A stretch of 64,000 bases of DNA from Charina bottae (Eukaryota > Chordata > Lepidosauria > Squamata > Charinaidae), in contig JALMGJ010000006.1 in the NCBI GenBank assembly GCA_023362775.1, positions 5,589,001-5,653,000 of the forward strand, read 5' to 3'. The position numbers were made by a program, and so were the translations under genes. Below, piece after piece: positions 63,757-64,000 of this stretch; within the stretch, counting starts at the first letter, position 1; each line of letters starts with the position of its first letter. The notes beneath the pieces are model-generated. The model saw only the letters and a list, made by a program, of their open reading frames with translations. It was not told the origin of the DNA and searched no databases.

Positions 63757-64000
63757 CAGGGGTCCCCAACCTGTGGGCCGTGGCCCACTAGTGCACCGCG
63801 GCCTGTTAGGAACTGGGCTGCGGGGCTCCTGCCCACAAACCCCACCCCCTTCCGCATGATTGGCTCCTGCCCGCAAACCCCGCCCCTGGTGCTTGTGATT
63901 GGCTCCCGCCCGCAAACCCCGCCCCCGGTTCGCGCGATTGGCTCCCACCCACAAACTCCGCCCCCCGGTGCACAGAAATCCCGGAAACCCCACCCCCCCC
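63757..64000. mobile_element. hAT element with GC-box/CCAAT minisatellite (cut by window end)
   Basis: Starts CAGGGGTCCCCAACCTGTGG. It contains three minus-oriented units (CGCGATTGGCTCCCACCC-type with CCCCGCCCCC) and is still inside the element at 64000. Closest to 29613-29863. Confidence 0.8.

Larger units (their letters stand above)
60750..64000 (+). other. PLXNA4: PLXNA4 intron after the last visible exon (partial)
   Basis: Begins GTGAGT. It holds a large GGAT array, a CAAGATGG-family remnant, an inverted CRE-like pair, a GAT microsatellite, a palindromic hAT MITE and a hAT element running off the end. Nothing specific is seen in 61650-62177, 62263-62817 and 62867-63499. Its 3' end lies outside the window. 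Confidence 0.85.

Overview
The window is vertebrate DNA from inside one large gene. Five spliced exons on the plus strand (33058-33181, 38055-38208, 44639-44738, 46071-46185, 60549-60749) join in frame with GT-AG borders. They encode about 231 residues of a class A plexin, best matching plexin-A4 (PLXNA4): the end of PSI domain 1, the following linker/IPT-like segment, PSI domain 2 and the start of the next IPT domain. No promoter, first exon or last exon is present. The first 33 kb and the last 3.2 kb are intron, and no second host gene was found.

The repeat content points to a squamate reptile, possibly a snake or anguimorph lizard. It has young RTE-BovB LINEs, abundant L2 and some CR1 LINEs, an R4-type LINE remnant, Penelope-like foldbacks, tRNA-derived SINEs, many hAT and TA-flanked DNA-transposon MITEs, solo LTRs, and long GATA/GGAT arrays. 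Species cannot be fixed from the sequence alone.

Layout. 1-9 kb: a Penelope-like foldback with hammerhead-ribozyme cores on both arms, an apparently complete BovB with an open 1010-codon ORF and 13-bp target-site duplications (TSDs), a SINE, MITEs and an LTR. 9-23 kb: MITEs, truncated BovB copies nested in MITEs, a polypyrimidine tract, and a 1.1-kb hAT-like element carrying a CpG-rich cargo. 23-33 kb: L2 and CR1 fragments, more hAT elements, LTR pieces. 33-46 kb: the first four plexin exons, with solo LTRs, a SINE/LTR/L2 nest and a second Penelope-like foldback between them. 46-60.5 kb: a 14.4-kb intron with an R4-type endonuclease remnant in AAT repeats, about 930 bp of GATA-type satellite, and an L2 element with an open 833-codon ORF. 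60.5-64 kb: the fifth exon, GGAT repeats, and a hAT element cut by the window edge.

The most notable non-genic observations are: (1) hammerhead cores on both arms of two separate Penelope-like foldbacks; (2) one GC-box + CCAAT-box minisatellite inside at least five DNA transposons with different terminal inverted repeats; (3) the hAT-like element with a perfect 8-bp TSD and a captured CpG-rich, partly coding-like segment; (4) a potentially competent BovB.
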